Of a DNA stretch of 64,000 nt, positions 62,351 through 64,000 are shown one piece after another. The translations under genes and the position numbers were made by a program. Positions within the stretch are counted from its first letter, which is position 1. The number at the start of each line of letters is the position of its first letter. Under the pieces are notes generated by a model. The model searched no databases, was not told the origin of the DNA, and was given only the letters and a program-made list of their open reading frames with translations. This DNA is from Pseudomonas abietaniphila (GTDB lineage Bacteria > Pseudomonadota > Gammaproteobacteria > Pseudomonadales > Pseudomonadaceae), in NCBI RefSeq assembly GCF_039697315.1, contig NZ_CP155619.1, positions 2,666,001 to 2,730,000 of the forward strand, written 5' to 3'.

Positions 62351-63370
62351 CTAGGCAGTGGCCACTTCACGTTTGTGTTTGCGTGCCGCAGCGTTGTCTG
62401 TCGCGACCCGGAAAGCAGCGGCCATCGCACCCACGTCCGCCTTGCCGGTGCCGACAATGTCGTAGGCCACGCCGTGTGCCGGGGTTGCGTAAACGGTTTT
62501 GAGGCCGCCGGTCAGGGTCACACCCTGAGAGAAACCCAGCAGCTTGGTCGCGATCTGCCCCTGATCGTGGTACATGATCACCACCGCATCGAAGTCGCCG
62601 TTTCGCGCCTTGATGAACACCGTGTCCGACGGAAACGGGCCTTCGCTGGCCAAACCCTTGGCGCGCAGCTTTTCCAGCGTTGGGCGAATGATCGTGATCT
62701 CTTCGTCGCCGAACAGGCCGTTTTCGCCATTGTGCGGATTGAGCGCCGCCACGCCGATCCGCGGGCTCGGGTTACCCAAGGCACGCAACGTGTCGTGGGC
62801 CAGTTGCAGCGCGCCTTCGATGCGGTCCGGCTGGACCATATCAACGGCTTTGCGCAAGGCAACGTGCGAGGTCACGCGGAAGGTCGAGAACTGCGGGATG
62901 ATGTTGACTTCGCCGAAGTAGCCGACATGATCGGTCCAGGCTGCGAACATCTGGTGCTCGTCGTGATAGTTCCAGCCGCCGCGATGCAGACCGGCCTTGT
63001 TCAGCGGCGCGAAGCAGATGCCGTCCAACTCACCGGCGAGCGCCAGGTCGGTCATGACTTTCAGGGTTTCGCCGGTCAGGCGGCCGGACTCGGCGCTGAC
63101 CTGCCCCCGCTCGAACAACGAAGGGTCGACGTTGTGAAGGTCCAGCAATGGAACGGCTTCGCCGGCATGGTCGGCTTCGCTCAACTTGGAGATCTTGACG
63201 TAGGGAAGGGTCAGGCCCGCATCACGCATGCCGAGCTTCAGCACGCGTTCGTCACCGATGATCACCACGTCAGCCCGTTCACGCGCCTGGGGTGTCGACA
63301 GCAGTTTGACCACCAGCTCAGGGCCGATGCCTGTGACGTCACCGAGCATAAGTCCAATCAGAGGCTTCAT
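62351..63370 (-). CDS. 4-hydroxythreonine-4-phosphate dehydrogenase family protein (PdxA2-like)
   Basis: 339 residues, metal- and NAD-dependent beta-hydroxyacid oxidative decarboxylase. The N-terminal motif is GLMLGDVTGIGPELVVKLL (standard PdxA has GDPAGIGPE), the metal site blocks are NYHDEHQMFAAW and MYHDQGQIATKLLG, and GVAALNPHNGENGLFGDEE is present. The variant motif and the catabolic neighbours point to the PdxA2 branch, some of which act on phosphorylated four-carbon acids such as threonate or erythronate. No DUF1537 kinase is beside it. First gene of the leftward cluster. Confidence 0.87.
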   Translation of the reverse strand: MKPLIGLMLGDVTGIGPELVVKLLSTPQARERADVVIIGDERVLKLGMRDAGLTLPYVKISKLSEADHAGEAVPLLDLHNVDPSLFERGQVSAESGRLTGETLKVMTDLALAGELDGICFAPLNKAGLHRGGWNYHDEHQMFAAWTDHVGYFGEVNIIPQFSTFRVTSHVALRKAVDMVQPDRIEGALQLAHDTLRALGNPSPRIGVAALNPHNGENGLFGDEEITIIRPTLEKLRAKGLASEGPFPSDTVFIKARNGDFDAVVIMYHDQGQIATKLLGFSQGVTLTGGLKTVYATPAHGVAYDIVGTGKADVGAMAAAFRVATDNAAARKHKREVATA

Positions 63371-63540
63371 CAGGTGTTTCTCCGGTCAGGGGTGTTGTTC
63401 TTGTAGTGACCCCCATCCTATTCCTGCCTCGATCCACAACAACGTGCAAACCGTGGGCGGCCAATTCACGGAATGTGGTTTCAAGATGTTTCACTGACTA
63501 GAGGGAATGCGCCTTAAAACCTGATTGGCATGCATATCCT

Positions 63541-63630
63541 CGTGGGAGCTGCTGGAGATGACGACAGTGGCGAATTGTCCTCGCCTGACACACCGCATTC
63601 GCCACCGTCGTAACCTCCGGCAGCTCCCAT
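63541..63630. repeat. REP-type palindrome pair, GTCGTAACCTCCG family
   Basis: CGTGGGAGCTGCTGGAGATG on the left, CCACCGTCGTAACCTCCGGC and AGCTCCCA on the right; inner arms CAGTGGCGAAT and ATTCGCCACCG. Confidence 0.75.
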
Positions 63631-63650
63631 CACACAGAATCCCGGGCAGA

Positions 63651-63684
63651 AAAAAAGCCCGCATCGCTGCGGGCTTTCTGTTTT
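63651..63684 (-). terminator. rho-independent terminator of fba
   Basis: AAAGCCCGCatcgctGCGGGCTTT with A6 on the left, which is the T-run on the minus strand. Confidence 0.88.
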
Positions 63685-63706
63685 CGGTTAACCGATCAAT
63701 TCACGA

Positions 63707-64000
63707 TCAGTTGACCTTGGCGTTCAACTCGCCTTTGGCGTAACGCTCGAACATCTTCTCCAGGGAGATCGGTTTGATCTTGGAGGCGTTGCCGGCGGTG
63801 CCGAAGGCTTCGTAACGGGCGATGCAGACGTCGCGCATGGCCGAAACGGTTTTCGCCAGGTATTTACGTGGGTCGAACTCGCTCGGGTTCTTGGCCATGA
63901 ACTCACGGATGGCACCGGTGGACGCCAGACGCAGGTCGGTGTCGATGTTGACCTTGCGCACGCCGTGCTTGATGCCTTCAACGATCTCCTCGACCGGCAC
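63707..64000 (-). CDS. fba: fructose-1,6-bisphosphate aldolase class II, C-terminal part
   Basis: The last 98 residues of class II aldolase; the 5' end lies beyond the window and the first codon (GTG) at 64000 is internal. Clear family blocks are VRKVNIDTDLRLASTGAIRE, where the Asn-Ile-Asp-Thr-Asp binds the substrate phosphate, and DPRKYLAKTVSAMRDVCIAR. Glycolytic and gluconeogenic enzyme, zinc-dependent. Cytoplasmic. Confidence 0.95.
   Translation of the reverse strand: MPVEEIVEGIKHGVRKVNIDTDLRLASTGAIREFMAKNPSEFDPRKYLAKTVSAMRDVCIARYEAFGTAGNASKIKPISLEKMFERYAKGELNAKVN

Larger units (their letters stand above)
63371..63706. other. intergenic region pdxA2-like / fba
   Basis: 336 bases without a gene. 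It holds the promoter side of the pdxA2-like cluster, a palindromic repeat (63541-63630) and the fba terminator (63651-63684). No regulator gene for the cluster is present. Confidence 0.5.

Noticed and set aside
1..64000. CRISPR arrays, tRNA or rRNA genes, transposase genes
   Set aside because: None seen. The direct repeats present are REP-type pairs, the two chemoreceptor halves and the DnaA-box units, none of which has CRISPR spacing.

Overview
The window is a Pseudomonas chromosome segment, most like the fluorescens/syringae side of the genus. The evidence is GC-rich coding sequence, GTG starts, many GTGGGAGCGAATTCATTCGCGA-type extragenic palindromes, and a gene set matching the P. aeruginosa glycine betaine, sarcosine and carnitine catabolic loci (PA5384-PA5421 region). 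The segment is cut at both ends: the C-terminus of a PhoX-family phosphatase on the left and the C-terminus of fructose-bisphosphate aldolase on the right.

Left part (1-22.5 kb), mixed housekeeping and accessory genes: srkA, rarD, a GcvR-like double-ACT protein, glcB (malate synthase G), a response regulator, a CBS/DUF294 protein with a DEDDh exonuclease, an iron-starvation cell-surface signalling cluster (FecI-like sigma, FecR-like anti-sigma, TonB receptor, PepSY protein and a small membrane protein, in fox-operon order), an orphan hcp followed by a likely effector/immunity pair, a glutathione transferase, a retropepsin-like protein, a YihG-like acyltransferase, a DUF2780 protein, an ECF sigma/anti-sigma pair and a DUF1190-like protein.

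Middle (22.6-52.4 kb), one-carbon and betaine catabolism. Glycine betaine is demethylated by GbcAB to dimethylglycine. DgcAB with a dedicated ETF pair converts dimethylglycine to sarcosine. SoxBDAG converts sarcosine to glycine plus a C1 unit, which is handled by GlyA, PurU and FdhA. LtaE and GlyA link glycine with threonine and serine. Inside this block sit two tandem chemoreceptors with almost identical cytoplasmic halves, a ZapA-like/coiled-coil pair, an Rhs-core protein and a striking array of DnaA boxes.

Right part (52.5-64 kb): small conserved genes, cdhR and the carnitine genes (cleavage enzyme, cdhA, cdhB). An AT-rich bacteriocin module (frameshifted pore-forming colicin plus convergent immunity gene) lies between cdhR and the cleavage-enzyme gene. 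A small catabolic cluster (MFS transporter, fluoroacetate-dehalogenase-like hydrolase, PdxA2-like dehydrogenase) and fba follow.

The most unusual structure is at 42.95-43.6 kb. Four copies of TTATCCACA each have an inverted TGTGNGNAA-type partner exactly 26 bp away, and three of the four have a TTGATCAA palindrome exactly 56 bp upstream. Four further perfect DnaA boxes lie in the next 2.5 kb. This looks like a DnaA-binding (datA-like or origin-like) locus far from dnaA. The second candidate is the orphan Hcp with a glycine-zipper protein and a three-helix membrane protein.
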